64,000 nucleotides of DNA from Theobroma cacao (GCF_000208745.1 NC_030853.1:16772241-16836240), one strand, 5' to 3'. Positions 1 through 12,039 are shown, numbered from the stretch's first letter. Notes: generated by a model from the letters alone, not told the origin. Numbers and translations: made by a program.

Positions 1-1106
1 CCAGAATGCAAGTCATCTATCCAAAGTCTGCCATTTCAAATTTAGAATTTATTTGATTTCTAAATCTTTCCATCAATGCACTATCAGGTCCTGTAACCAA
101 GATATCACCCACATATAAAGAGACTATAAGTTGAACAAATCCATAAAAGTTCAAAACATACAGTGTTGGTTCACTTTCATTACGATTAAACCCCTTGTTG
201 CATAAGTATCCATTTACTGTCTCATACGAGACTTTTGGAGCCTACTTGAGCCCGCAGAGAGCTATGATTAATCTACGTACTTTCTCTTCATTTCTTTTCT
301 CTATAAAGCCTTCAAGCTGTTCCATGTAAATGTCTTCAGTAACAACTCCATTTAGGAATGCAAACTTCACATCCAGATGCTATATTTTCAAGTCTTCCTT
401 AGTTGCCAAAGCTTTCAAGAGTCGTATGATGTCATGCCTCCCTATAGGGGCAAAGGTTTCAACAAAAACAACTTCATAGACTTATGAATAACCCTTGGCT
501 AGTAGTCTCATCTTCAATTTGTTCACAGTGCCATCTGCGTTGAGCTTAGTTTTGAAAACCCATTTCACTCCAATAACCTTCTAATCAACTGGTCTTTCTA
601 CCAAGAGCCAAGTTTCATTCTTTTTAATCATCTCAATTTCAACCTCCGTTGCTTGTCTCCATTTTTTTTCTTTAACAACTTGAGTGAAAGATGTTGGTTC
701 CAATATGGCTGATTTACATCTCTCATAGATATCTTGCAATGACCTTGTGCCTTGTATTACATAGTCTTCATCATCTTCATCTCCCATTGGATTCAAATGT
801 GTAGTGTCTCCAATGACATTAAAATTCTCTACAACCTCAACGATGCCTGTCTCCCAATTCCATCTAAACCTCTCATCAAATTTAGCATCCCTAATGAGAA
901 AAACTTTGTTTGTCTCCATATATACAGCCTATATCCTTTTGAGGCATCACCGTAACCTAAGTGTTGGCAAGTTGTGATTTTGAAACGAACTTGGTCCTCT
1001 TGTCATCAGCTATTTTGGCATAACACACAAAGCCAAACACACATAATAGTGTCACAGATGGCTTATGATTGTACCAACTTCATGATGGGTTTGGCTATGG
1101 ATGGCA
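1..1106 (-). pseudogene. Copia reverse transcriptase fragment, with the end of the integrase-RT linker
   Basis: Minus-strand translation in shifting frames gives the linker pattern CVCYAKIADDKRTKF, then ETNKVFLIRDAKFDERFRW, then the RT opening KNETWLLVERPVD (open from 919 to 581). The polymerase core follows toward position 1. The catalytic box, YVDD in active copia RTs, reads LYVGDILVTG here at about 113-142, so one catalytic Asp is replaced by Gly. Stops separate the pieces. The reading is cut by the window edge before RNase H. Domain identity rests on recognised motifs and I ran no search. Confidence 0.85.
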
Positions 1107-2913
1107 TGCTCAAAATACGCAGCGGAAAAAAAATTAAAAACTTTATAACTAAACAACAAAACATGCCTCAACCCATGGATCACCTTAGTGATATTTAACA
1201 CATAAAAGCACAAAATAAATTATTGTTTAGAAAGTTACCTTGCCATGTAATTTCGTAATCACGATGGCACTTTCCGAAGCAATCTCGCAAAAACCCTAGC
1301 CAATCAAGTGCTTGGCCTCCAATGGTAGTACACACGATTGCACTTGAACCTTCAACAAAGGAAGGAGTTTTTAACTATACTTTGTGCTAACAAAGAGGAC
1401 AACAATTGTCCTTTTCTTCTTTTTCACAATCTTAGCTGAACTTTTCTCGAAAATTGCTTCATAAACAATTTTCTCTTTCACACAAAGGGAGTGGTGGCAA
1501 AGAAAGAAAATGTTTTTCTTTTTCTGACAAAAACTACGTTTTCTTCAGTTGTGAGAAACTCTCATATAGAAAATAGTTAAAAAGTGACTTATATAGTTAA
1601 GTTAAAATAACTTCAATTTTGCAATTAAGCCATCAATATTATAACACATTATAATATTGGGCCTATTACTTAATTAAACTCTTTTAATTAAGTCTTTGAA
1701 AATTAAAATCAAAATTAATTTCCTTTATATTTTGCAATCAAGGCCTTATAGTTATAACTATTTATAAGTATGCCAAAAACTTAATTAAACTCTTTTAATT
1801 AAGTTTATAGAAGTTAATTACCTAGCATGTGATTTAGGTCTAACTTAAATCGTCACTCTCCCAATTTAATTCAAATGCAATCATTGTGTGTAATCCATTA
1901 AGTTCCCAACATGTTAGCAATGGAATTTATTAATGACTTAATTGATTAATATAAATTTCAATCAATTAGTTTATAATCAATTCCATAGACCAAAATTGGC
2001 ATCTAGCAATGCATCATGGCCACCCAATTGTTGGGAGAGTCAAAGGGTTCTTTGACAACCTTTCAGTGTATAGTCTATTAGTGTAATTCATTCCCTCATT
2101 GGGATAAGAGCTTGGTACAGTGTCTACTCTTATTGACCTCCATATTTGTTCTTACAATTATAGCATTAGCTTTATAGAGAGTTATGAAACATTTTTCATA
2201 ATCTCCATGTCGCCTTGGCCAAGGACTTCAATAAGCTAATGTTAACCAATAACTAATAGGATACGTCCTCTAAAACAGTTGAGGTGATGATGCCTATCTT
2301 GACCACTCATTTGCCTTCACATGCTTCATTCTATACCCAAAAGCATCCTGTTTTGGCATCCTTGGTTAGGCACCCATAGGGATGAAATCAAAGTATAGCA
2401 CTCCACACATAAGACAACTTGATGTCTCAAGTCTAGGGAGTATTTACACAACAGACACATGAGAAGTGTTGCATAGACATTAGAGTGTATTACCAAATGC
2501 ACTTTTCATGGCGGGTCATGTTCAGTGAACTTGCTCTCCTAGGCAAACACCTATATTCTAGTTCCAAGTATCTCTATACTTCAATTTATGAGATCGATTG
2601 CTTACTTTCAAAGTAAGGAACATAAAATATACCAATCTCTAAGCATCATTGATGTCCAGTCTCAATGATACATTGACCAGGAACATTTTGAGATTATGTT
2701 TTGATGCATAGGAATCTCATAGCTGTAACCCATTACAGTTTCCTTGCAAGGCATATTAATCTCATGGACTTCATCCAATTAGACTTATAACTCATTATAA
2801 TTAATGTCTTATTGATGAAGGAAAACCTCTAATCATTCAACATGAATGATATTGTTGCATGATTAGAATCAAGCCTTAACCAATCCTAATTGGCTGCAGG
2901 GCTCATCCCAACA
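1107..2913 (-). mobile_element. LTR-like insertion (probable solo LTR, about 1.8 kb) inside the copia integrase-RT linker
   Basis: Copia coding similarity stops near 2914 and resumes near 1106. On the minus strand the intervening 1.8 kb starts TGTTGGGATGAGCC and ends GCTGCGTATTTTGAGCA. This has the 5'-TG...CA-3' form of plant LTRs and the familiar near-terminal CGCTGCG motif. It contains no protein-coding similarity that I can recognise. Flanks are TGGCA at 1102-1106 and CTTTA at 2914-2918, which do not match, so either the ends are mis-set by a few bases or the target duplication has decayed. An LTR inserted and then reduced by recombination is the simplest reading. Confidence 0.55.
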
Positions 2914-3811
2914 CTTTATAGGGACACACTAAGTTAACAGCTTTTGTTGATAAAATGTTTAACAAATGCATTGCCACATTTTTAGCTTCCGCCTAAAAAG
3001 ACTTAAGCAATCCTTTGTCATACAATAAACCTCTCATTATTTCAACTAGTGTTTTATTTTTCTTTTCACAAACCCCATTTTGTTGGAGATTATAAGGCAT
3101 TATCAATTGATGTTTTGTGCCATGGAGAATTAAAAGCCTCTCGAATTCATTGGAACCATATTCGTTTCCATTGTCTGTTCTTATAACTTTGATCCACATG
3201 CCAAATTCTTTCTCTACAAAGGATTTAAACTTGACAAACATGTCATAAGTTTCAGACTTGTGTTTAAGAAAATATAACCAACAGTACTTGGTATAGTCAA
3301 CTATGAACAGCAAGTAATATCTACTTCCATTGAGTGATGAAGTTGACATTGGTCCTTCAATATCAAAGTGAATTGGCTACAAGTTTTCTTATGCTTTCCC
3401 TTCACTAGTTTTAGGAAAAGATGCTCGGCTTTATTTCCCATACTAACAGGCATCACATATCTAATCAAGCATTGACATTTTGGGGAGTCCCTCAACCATA
3501 TTTGGTGAAGCCATGAGACTCATTGAAAAGTAATTCACATGACCAAGTCTCCTAACCCATAACTTAGCTTTAGTAGACAAGCACTGATATGCCTTTTGTT
3601 CCACTTTCATCCAATTTAATGGAAAACATTTGTTTTTCATCCCAACTATAAGCAGTTCAGCATTATCAACATCAAAGATTGTATAAGATTTGTCTTTAAA
3701 CAACAAGGCATACATTTCATCAACAAGTTGACCAACACGCAGGAGATTTTGCTTCACTTTTAAAGCAAAAATAACATTTGCAATTGATTTTGAACTTGCC
3801 ATAGTTTGCAT
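2914..3811 (-). pseudogene. Copia GAG-pre-integrase and integrase core fragments
   Basis: Three overlapping minus-strand frames carry this region. The pre-integrase piece (3811-3461) includes LLRVGQLVDEMYALLFKD and a RRLGHVNY zinc-finger remnant. The integrase core (3349-2993) includes VDYTKYCWLYFLKHKSE, the catalytic-site segment VIRTDNGNEYGSNEFE and the downstream QQNGVCEKKNKTLVE. The DDE-type Asp of TDNG and the Glu of the later motif are still visible. The frame shifts between 3461 and 3301, and again after 2993, where a piece resembling the EAVNTAVYLLN motif continues to the insertion junction at about 2914. It is non-functional because of these breaks and the insertion. Confidence 0.85.
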
Positions 3812-3989
3812 AGATACAGTACCAATTCCCTAAATTTTTAGGTAATCTTTGTTACCTATTTCAACCTAATATTTATAGCTTTCATCAAGCTTGATGAAGG
3901 TTCCTTCAGTGCCTGTCATATGGTTTAAACAGGCACTGTAGATGAGACAAGTGTGAGTCCTGTTTGGCTTGTCGCCTTTCTTGGCCATG

Positions 3990-4923
3990 ACAAGAGTTTT
4001 GGTTCCTTATCTTGTTGTTCCACGACCACTACTTTTTCATCAGCTTGAGTTCCCTTTACCTTGTATACCTTCTCCACATGTCCCATTTGATTGCACTACC
4101 TACATTTTACATTAGGTCTATACTAACAAAATCTCTCAGAATGATACTTTTTCTTGCAATACGAGCATAATGGAAACTTAGTTCTACTCATACCTGCCTT
4201 ACCTTCATTATTTCTTTTCTTTATCTTTCTTTTCATACTCGATTTTTCTATAAGCCATGTTGTTGTTACTCTTGTCTCTGATTCTCACCATCGGAGCTCC
4301 TTCTACCACATCATCATGTTTAAGGCCTTTCATTGCTCTTGTGTTTGAAGTGCGTTTGCTAACTCTGTCACCGTGAGTTGAAAAATATCCTTGGAGTCCT
4401 CTAGAGAAGAAATCTTAGCTTTAAATTTCTCTAGCAAGCTCACAAGGATATTATGAACTATTCTTCTCTAGGACAAGTCTTCCCCTAATAGCGTCAATTG
4501 ATTAACAACTTGCATGACCTTATTTGTGTATTCCTTAACACTTTTTTCATCTTTTATCTTCAACAGTTAGAACTCTCTCAGCAGATTAAGTATTTAAAGC
4601 TGTCAAGTTCCGTCTAAGCCATGAAATTCCTCCTTCATCTTATCCCAAGCCCTATTTGTTGTCTCACATGCCATAATCTTAGTGAAGATCGAATATGGAA
4701 TTGCAAAATGAACATATGAGAGAGCCTTGAATCTCTTTGAGATTTTTCCATTGTGTTGTTTTAGTTGAGCTATAGTTGGATTTTGCCACCTTAATTCTGG
4801 AAAGTCACCTTCTACTTCTACAATATCCTAGATATCGAAAGCTCATAAATAAGCTTTCATTTTGACAACTCAGATGGCTTAATTTTCGCCTGAAATGCTA
4901 GCAATACTATAGATCTACAGCTA
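3990..4923 (-). pseudogene. Copia gag (UBN2-like) with degraded zinc knuckle
   Basis: From an ATG at 4923 the minus strand reads as a gag polyprotein, with repeated stops. A capsid-like part precedes two Cys-rich motifs at about 4150-4080. The first is CSYCKKKYHSERFC, a CX2CX4HX4C knuckle in which the Trp expected next is a TAG stop. The second is a CNQMGH piece. The stop in place of Trp fits a G-to-A change. The start is bordered 70 bp upstream by the solo LTR beginning at 4997. Confidence 0.75.
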
Positions 4924-5962
4924 GCTAAGGCCATATCGATTTACATTTGATGAAAATGAAAGAAAAAGAGTTTTCAGAGAAACAAAAGAATATACGTGTC
5001 ATGACCTAAACCGAGGAGCAATGATTAGTGCACGAGTCCAGTAGGTGGGGCCAAAGAGACCCAAGCAAGCCTCAAAATTCAAGCTTGAAATATTCACCAT
5101 ACACAATTCAGTGGTTATATAACCATCACAATTTCATTTCATAACGTAATTCCAATATTTACAACATTGCCCTTAGCACATAATTCAAATAAAACACTTA
5201 GTCATAATAATTCAAGCCACACATTGGTTAAGAAAGTAGGTTTGTACCATACAACCCTTACAACAATAACATATAGCAACTCAGTGCCTACATTATTCAA
5301 AATACAACATTGTTTTAAGTTTTAAAAATCGCAATACGAAAAATAATACATCTCTAACTCAATGAACTGGACCTATTGATAAAAAACCTAGCAGATGACA
5401 AAATGTGTATATCAGAAGACAATGTCAGCCATACAATCCCGTAGCCTTACTTATTTTTGTTTGGTACAACAAAAGGGTGAGTCATCTAATACTCAATGAG
5501 AAGGGAAGCTAACATAGTATAAATAAACATTTATATGATATATAGAGACATATTTAATCATAAGGCAAACATACCTAATTATTAAGCATCTCCACAGAAC
5601 AAAGTGCGAGGATCATCCTAATATCTTAACCGCACATCTCATCATAATATGCCTTGCCATGATCACATCTCAAAACGGCATATCCACATTCATGGTTAAT
5701 CAAGTCTATGTCTCCATAACAAAGCATATCAAGTCAAGGCTTACCTTTAAGCCATCATCAAGCTAGGCTCCATAAGCACACCATAATTGTAGAGCATGAC
5801 ATCCAACTCAATATATATTTTGCTTACATCGAAGCTTTCTATCATTTATCGATCACATTTCAAATATACATCAATAATCACATATTCATATATTAGATCA
5901 TGCCATCAATAATGCATATCATCAATGATCAAACATTGTCAACAAGTGGTCTTCCCTAGACA

Positions 5963-6235
5963 TAGTCAAATCATGTATAATGACCAGCTGACAGAGTCAA
6001 ATCACGAATGATGCTGAAGCAACTGGTGAAAAGTCAAATCATGTACAATGTCGAAGCAACTAGTAGAGGGTCAAATCAAACACAGTGCCAAATCAACTAG
6101 TGGAGCATTCAAATCACACAAGACATCGAATTGACTGATGAAGAGTTCCAATCACGCACGACACTAGAGTAACTGACAATAAAGTTCAATTTACGCTCAA
6201 CACCAAAGCAGTTGGCAGAGAATCAAAGGGATCAT
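5963..6235 (+). repeat. Minisatellite inside solo LTR no. 1, unit about 37 bp
   Basis: About seven degenerate head-to-tail copies begin with GTCAAATCA followed by variants of a CATGTACAATGTCGAAGC core and an ACTAGT-like tail. The array lies in the first half of the LTR and is not seen in the other three LTRs of this window. Confidence 0.75.
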
Positions 6236-7440
6236 TCGAAATCACTCAACAGATGGCATCACAGCACTGTAAGCGAGAATCATAAGTGGGACTTCTACCA
6301 CCGTCCTTGCTTACCACCATCCCTGTAGGCAAAGAACTTAGTCACAAGGGAAGGATGCCACTCAACCTTAATTCAAATCTGCATCCGAAATTCACCCATC
6401 GAACGGAACATATTCAAGTTCATTGGCCATTATGCACAACATGCATATCATATCTCATATCAGCCATTCATGGCTAATCAATAGCCTTAAGTACATAAAC
6501 AATTCCACATCAATTAACCATAGGTTGTACGTCACAAATGTGTATAATTACAATGATCCTCCATTAAGTTATGCATCATTTACTATCACTTCTAAATACA
6601 TATCACTATTCCATATGTAATTAAGCAACCTAGTTCCCATAATGTAGCATAGCTACTACCTTAGTCAATCATGGCAACATTCAAAAGGACAATAAGGATA
6701 TGCATCAACCTAGATGTTTAACAGCTCATGCATTTAAATAACATTCAAATACATTGAACACATTCACAATATATTTATATCAAATGATTTACTAGCTTAG
6801 GCATACTTATCTACGCATAAACATATCAATTAGGTACCATGGTAACTCATTTATCGTGCATTATGCATCACATGCATTTTTTTCAAACATGAAAACCCTA
6901 CTCACAATGACAATTCAAGCACTCCCACAACAATCAAGTTGAGTTTCTTCTACTCAACAGCTGATTCCTAGCTCAACAACAAGTTAAAGACTTAATTCTC
7001 CCTTGCAAGCATATACACAATATATGAACAATCATTTCTCAACCTTCAACCAAATTCCAACATTCAAACTAGCTCAACTTTAAGCTAATCAAAATTACAA
7101 ACCTAGGATTTCGCTTATAGGTTCAACAAACTTAAAACTCTTACCTTTAATGCTAGATTTCTCAACTTAGACTTCAAATTTATAGCATCACAAGGGAGCA
7201 CGGCATTCAAATCTGGAACAAAGTGAAATTCACATTACAACTTATTAAAATGGAAATCAATCAGTAGGAAGGTGTAATCTTACCTTTATAATAGTTTTCC
7301 AATCTCCAAATCACTTCAAATAAGCTCCAAAATCTAATAGGGACGTAAGGTTTTAAGAACAAGGGGAGAGAGCCTTATTTTCCTTTTGGTTTGCAAAAGT
7401 ACGAACAACACAAAGCCTTTTTTTTTGCAAATTTTCATGC

Positions 7441-7795
7441 AAATATCGATACATTTGTAAATGTATCGATACATTTTCACAAATTTCCCTTAAATCTATA
7501 GATATATGAGGCAATGTATCAATAGAAATCACACAAAATGCTCTCTGCTCAAAATGTCTTGATAGATTGGGAAAATCTATCGATACAATTTTCACAAAAT
7601 GTCTCTTACTTTAAATCTATCGTTACATTTGGACAATTTATCAATAAAATTCACATAGAATGCTTTCTTCTTCAAATCTATTGATACATTCTTGAATGTA
7701 TCAAAAAAAATTCACAAATTTCATCTTGGTGTTTTTCCTGCCATGAATGTATCAGTACATGAAAGAATGTATCAATACATTTCCTCTATAATGCA
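7441..7795 (+). repeat. Array of TGTATCGATACA palindromes in solo LTR no. 1
   Basis: The palindrome TGTATCGATACA and close variants (such as AATCTATCGATACAAT) recur, often as facing pairs, separated by similar spacers containing TTCACAAAATG. At least six sites occur within 355 bp, near the 3' third of the LTR. This looks like a mutating tandem array whose core is a perfect or near-perfect 12-base palindrome. Confidence 0.75.
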
Positions 7796-8279
7796 CATTT
7801 TCAAGTCCCCAAACTTTCTAAGTCCCAATTCTAAACTCCACACCTTGCTTCAACATTTTTTTCAAATTAGCTATGTATCCCAAAAATACCAATATATAAG
7901 TCAAAATTAGGATTCCAAAGTTCCTTAAAAATGCACAAATTTTTAATCATACTTAATGTTTTTACCCAACATGATAATTCATACTCATAACTCCACAAAC
8001 ATGTACATCCAAGTTCGAATTTATTTATTAAATGGCTTAGCCAATAGCACACATAATTCACATCAAAGTCAGGGGTATTACAATATGATTTCAGCTGTCT
8101 TGCCATTATTCACCTTATGTAACTTCATAAAACAAAAAGCTCTCAACCATGAACAGTAACCAACCCTACCATTACCCAATCATCAACCACCACCTCTAGT
8201 CGTACTTACAGGACCACCACCGACCAGGTTCTCATACCCAACTTTGCCCACAGCACCACCTCAGATCTAATCTCGCATC

Positions 8280-9947
8280 AATGACACCACCTAAATCTTC
8301 ATACATACACCGAAATTAAAGCCTCAATTACAAACCCCTATCACAATTACCAACCAACAGAGACCAAACCTTAAAGGTGACATGTGCCCCAACCTCCACT
8401 CAGTATTCATAGCAAACTTTCACGGAATGATTACAAGGCAAGGATTAAAGGAAATGTTCAACGCCTATGGAAGAGTAAAAGATATATTCATCTTCTTTAG
8501 GTAAAACCCAAACAAAACAACCACCTTTGCCTTCTTTAGATTCAAAGAGACACGAGAAATGGATAGAACAATTACATAGGGCAACGACAGAAGGTTGGAT
8601 GGCTATTTTTTCACAGTTAAAAATGGAGATTTGGGTTGGGACTAAAGACAACAAAACTATCCCTAAAACCCACCATAAAAATTTGGAAAAAACTCTCCAA
8701 GATTTCAAGACCCACAATGCATGGAAAACCCTGACCATCATCCATGTCCAATCTCACTCAAAGCCAACTCACCAAGGGATGGAAGAACCTACCTTCAAGT
8801 CTTACAAACCAATTGTAAACCTTCAACAACCCCTCAACAGGTGACCTTTGACATCAATATCAGCCAAAACAAATTTGAGTGGCTAAATCGGAGTGCGGTG
8901 GGAACGCTTTTGAGTTATGTGCACCACTAGATCCTCCAAGATATTTTCGCTACAAAGGGATATCAATGTGTCATCAAACTATTAAGAGGGAAAAGTGATC
9001 TCCTTACTTTCTGCCTTATAGAGGACATGAAAGCTTGTAGTACCGAATACAGGGCTTGGTTGAATCTTTGGTATAAGATAATTGTGCCAAGGAAAGACTC
9101 CCAGCCACCATCAAACAATCTCACCTGGCTAAAGATTGAAGGTATACTAGTCAACCTATCGAAAAAGTCATTGTTTAGAGAAATAAGTGAGTTATGGGGT
9201 AGCTATGTTGCAACGGATGATGACACGACTCAGAGGCAAAGGTATGATGTTACTAAAATCTTGCTCATGGTTAAGAAAGACACAATACTTCCTCAATAAA
9301 TTCTTTTAGAGTAAATGGGAATTTGCACACAGTCTTTATCAAAAAAGAAGAAATTTGTGTGTTTCCTAAGCTTTATGACACTAGATCACTACCAGCGGTG
9401 AATCTTAGCCTCAGTCGAGCCATAACATGTGGGAATTGTGATCCAAATTCAATTGGATGGGACATGACAGTAGAATACAGCTCTAGCAGAGACACCTACA
9501 AAATTCAAAGCAGTCAAGTGCGTTGACAATGGACAGTGGGGAAATTACCCAAACCCAACCTAACCAATCTCAACCACAAAAACAGACCTCACCCACCTAA
9601 CCAAATAACAACATTCACAACCCAATCATATCACCTGAATTCACATTAAGCCTTATTGAACCAACTTCACTTGTGAAGGCATACCCAACACCCAAAAACA
9701 AAAGCCCAGAACCAGCCAAGCCCAAAAAGAAAAAACAAATATCACAAGCTCGCACAACGAAGGACAAACCAGCTAGAAGCCCACCATTAGTTGCAATTAA
9801 TACAATTAAGACTCACTTAGCCACAAGGAAAACAAAGGCTAGCATTAAAATAAACAAGTTAAGCATTGTGCACAATAACATTTTTTCATCAGATGATGAC
9901 TTCACCCTTTTTTCTCAACTTAAGGCAAAAATCAAGACAGGGAATTG
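8280..9947 (+). pseudogene. LINE no. 1 ORF1 (RRM plus DUF4283-like nucleic-acid-binding protein)
   Basis: The first part (8404-8510) reads SVFIANFHGMI...NAYGRVKDIFIFF, an RNA-recognition motif with RNP-like strands. It is interrupted by a TAA after FFR. A middle section (about 8870-9300) contains the plant L1 ORF1 hallmark EWLNRSAVGTLLSY, followed by NLTWLKIEGILVNL and TTQRQRYDVTKILLMVKK. The tail (9673-9947) is basic and Pro/Lys-rich. These proteins coat the LINE RNA. Stops, for example after YVHH at 8928, break it. The true start was not determined. Confidence 0.8.
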
Positions 9948-10351
9948 AAGAAGAATAGTGCCTTGATTTAATTGAAAAAACCCAAAAAATTAAAGAAATC
10001 CATCAACTTGGAAAGAATTAAGTTACAAGAAAAGGGGTTTGGGGAAAGATGTTAAAGGGGAAAACATCCCAAAAAGTAAACAGCCCTATCTGAAGCTTAC
10101 AGGAATATGGGAGAAAATGCCACAAGATATGACAATCAAACACCCTCAAACGACATGATTTGTAGGAAGAATGTGACAATCATGAAGGAGTCCAAGAATG
10201 TCCTTGAGATTTCCTTTGTTTTAGGCTTTGTGCTAGATGAAGAATAAAACACTACCCTCTAGCACTTCTCGAGCATTATTGTGGCCAATGACAAGAGAGT
10301 CAACTAATCTCCAAGGAACTTCTATTGCGATTTATCTCTTCTTCTATGATT

Positions 10352-10755
10352 AACATACTCTCTTGTAATGTTAGAGGTTTAGGCTTTAGAATCAAGAGAA
10401 GGGCAGTTTGAAGACTTGTCCTTTCCAAAAAGCTAATGATGTTTTTTCTTCAAGAAACAAAGAAAAACCTGATCCAAAAGAATCTACTAAAAACCCTATA
10501 GAAGGATAATGACTTCTCTTTTGAAATTGTAAGAGCCGAAGGCACGACAAGAGGTCTTATTTCCTTATGGTCAAACAATTTCTTTGAGCCTTCTACCATA
10601 AAGGTTAAACAATGGTATATCCTTATTTCAAGTACTATTAAAACTCTCAATTTTCCTTGAACCTTCATAAATATTTATGCCTCTAACTGTCCTATTGAAT
10701 GCTCTAAACTTTGGTTGGAAATTGTGAATCTTAAGAGTACTTTTAAGAAGCCTTG
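10352..10755 (+). pseudogene. LINE no. 1 ORF2, N-terminal half of the endonuclease
   Basis: The frame opens with an ATG at 10352 and the typical NILSCNVRGLG, which includes the conserved Asn of the exonuclease-endonuclease-phosphatase fold. The FLQETK motif with the metal-binding Glu follows near 10446. A stop occurs near 10501 and others follow. The sequence is cut in the middle of the domain by the solo LTR that starts at 10756. The remaining endonuclease motifs lie beyond it, from 13353. ORF2 normally nicks target DNA and primes reverse transcription. Confidence 0.85.
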
Positions 10756-12039
10756 TGTGAGACCTCAACCCCTATAGGCTCATAACTACGCATAGACGCA
10801 ATAACATGGGCTAGGGGTAGTTTCGTTATTTCCTCTAAAAAGCTCCTAGAAGAAAGTTTTATGATATTTTAAGGTCTAAATAGGCATAAGACCAAATAAA
10901 TAATGTGTAATGATGAAAACAAGAAGAAAACTAGAAGTTTTGATAATTTTCACAATAGGGGCAAAATGGTCATTTTTCACCTTGAGTCAAAATTTTAAGT
11001 TTTTGTAAATTCAAGTAGTTTAGATCATTGTGGACCTTGTCCAGTGTCAAAAGAATAAAAAAATTGCACAAAGGATTAGAAAAGAACAAGTTAACTTGCT
11101 AAAGGGCATTTTTTTAATTTCAACGGGAGTTGGATAAGTATGAGCTATAAATATCTTTCTTCCAGCAGCTTCCTCATTCTTTAGCAGTTTTTCTTCTTCT
11201 TCTTCCTTCTTCCCTCTCACGTTTCTTCATCCTCCATGGGAGTCCTCTTCAAGCTTCCGTAACTTTCTCTCTCTAGCTCTAATTTTCATGCCTTGGTGCA
11301 CCTTTTCATGAAATCCTTGTGCTCTTTCACTCTCTCACTTTAAAATCCTTGAAAAATCCCACTTTCATACTTTCTCTCACTAGCTAGGTGTTTAGAGAGA
11401 GAAAGAGAGAGAAAGCTCCCATAATAGCTTGGAAAATTTATTGGAAAGAATTTCAAAGTTTCAAGCTACCAAGGTGAGTAGGGGGTGTCAATTTTAAAAA
11501 TTTTTCATAAATATATACCTATAAGTATGATTTATTTTAATTGCAAAAATTATGGATAGCATGTGCTGGTAGATATTTTAGGGAATTGTGAATGTTTGTA
11601 GTTGAGGTTATCCACTCATTTTAGAGTGATTAGGGTAGTGAAAATAGATAGCCATTTAAATGGCAATTAGAAGCTAGCTAAAAGAAAGCTTTAGACTTTA
11701 TAAGTATGTGAATTGACAAATTGGTGATGCTAATGTGATGATAGGTTCCAACGAAGCCCCATGATCCCATTTGGACAATTAGGGAAGTTAGGATCAACTA
11801 AAGGCTCAAATAATACCAGTGAGTGGACTTGCATTTCAAAATTTGTTTTAGGAATGTGAATGTAATTGTACAAACATTTGAAAGATTTTATCCAGCTTTT
11901 CTTTAAAAATGTACCTTGGGAACAAGCCTTTGGTGAAGTGTTTTTATCTTGTGAAAATGTGCTATATAAATGGTTTATGTGTTATCACAATATGATGATA
12001 TGTATAATATGCATTGGGTGTTTCTTTCATATATTGATG

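Larger units (their letters stand above)
1..4980 (-). mobile_element. Degenerate Ty1/copia retrotransposon, internal region
   Basis: Read on the minus strand, the order is gag (about 4923 to 4000), zinc knuckle (about 4150-4080), GAG-pre-integrase (3811-3461), integrase (3349 to about 2915) and reverse transcriptase (about 1106 to the window edge). That order, with integrase before RT, is diagnostic for Ty1/copia. Gag shows a UBN2-like stretch with short recognisable pieces such as IFTKIMACETTNRAWD and SSLEDSKDIFQLT, broken by many stops. The 3' half lies beyond the left edge. The 5' LTR is not visible, because a Gypsy-type solo LTR starts at 4997 just upstream of gag. Stops and frameshifts occur in every domain, so the element cannot act on its own. 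Its clade was not determined. Confidence 0.9.
4997..8082 (+). mobile_element. Solo LTR no. 1, Gypsy Tekay/Del-like, 3086 bp
   Basis: The element starts TGTCATGACC and ends GGGGTATTACA, a characteristic pairing for long LTRs of plant chromovirus-type Gypsy elements. The flanking pentamers are ATACG (4992-4996) and ATATG (8083-8087), a target-site duplication with one C/T mismatch. There is no gag-pol, primer-binding site or second LTR, so this is a solo LTR and not a full element. It holds two internal repeat arrays, at 5963-6235 and 7441-7795. It separates the copia gag region from the LINE to its right. The clade assignment is from memory of terminal motifs and length. Confidence 0.8.

Noticed and set aside
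7441..7795. Regularly spaced palindromes resembling a CRISPR array
   Set aside because: Spacers are related to each other, units are degenerate, no cas genes exist and the context is a plant LTR.
8135..8155. Degraded primer-binding site (complement of TGGTATCAGAGC) just right of solo LTR no. 1
   Set aside because: AGCTCTCAACCA matches only loosely and lacks the neighbouring LTR edge expected of a copia 5' end.
8445..8741. 98-codon minus-strand frame
   Set aside because: It is antisense to the LINE ORF1 region, which has recognisable RRM and ORF1 motifs on the plus strand.
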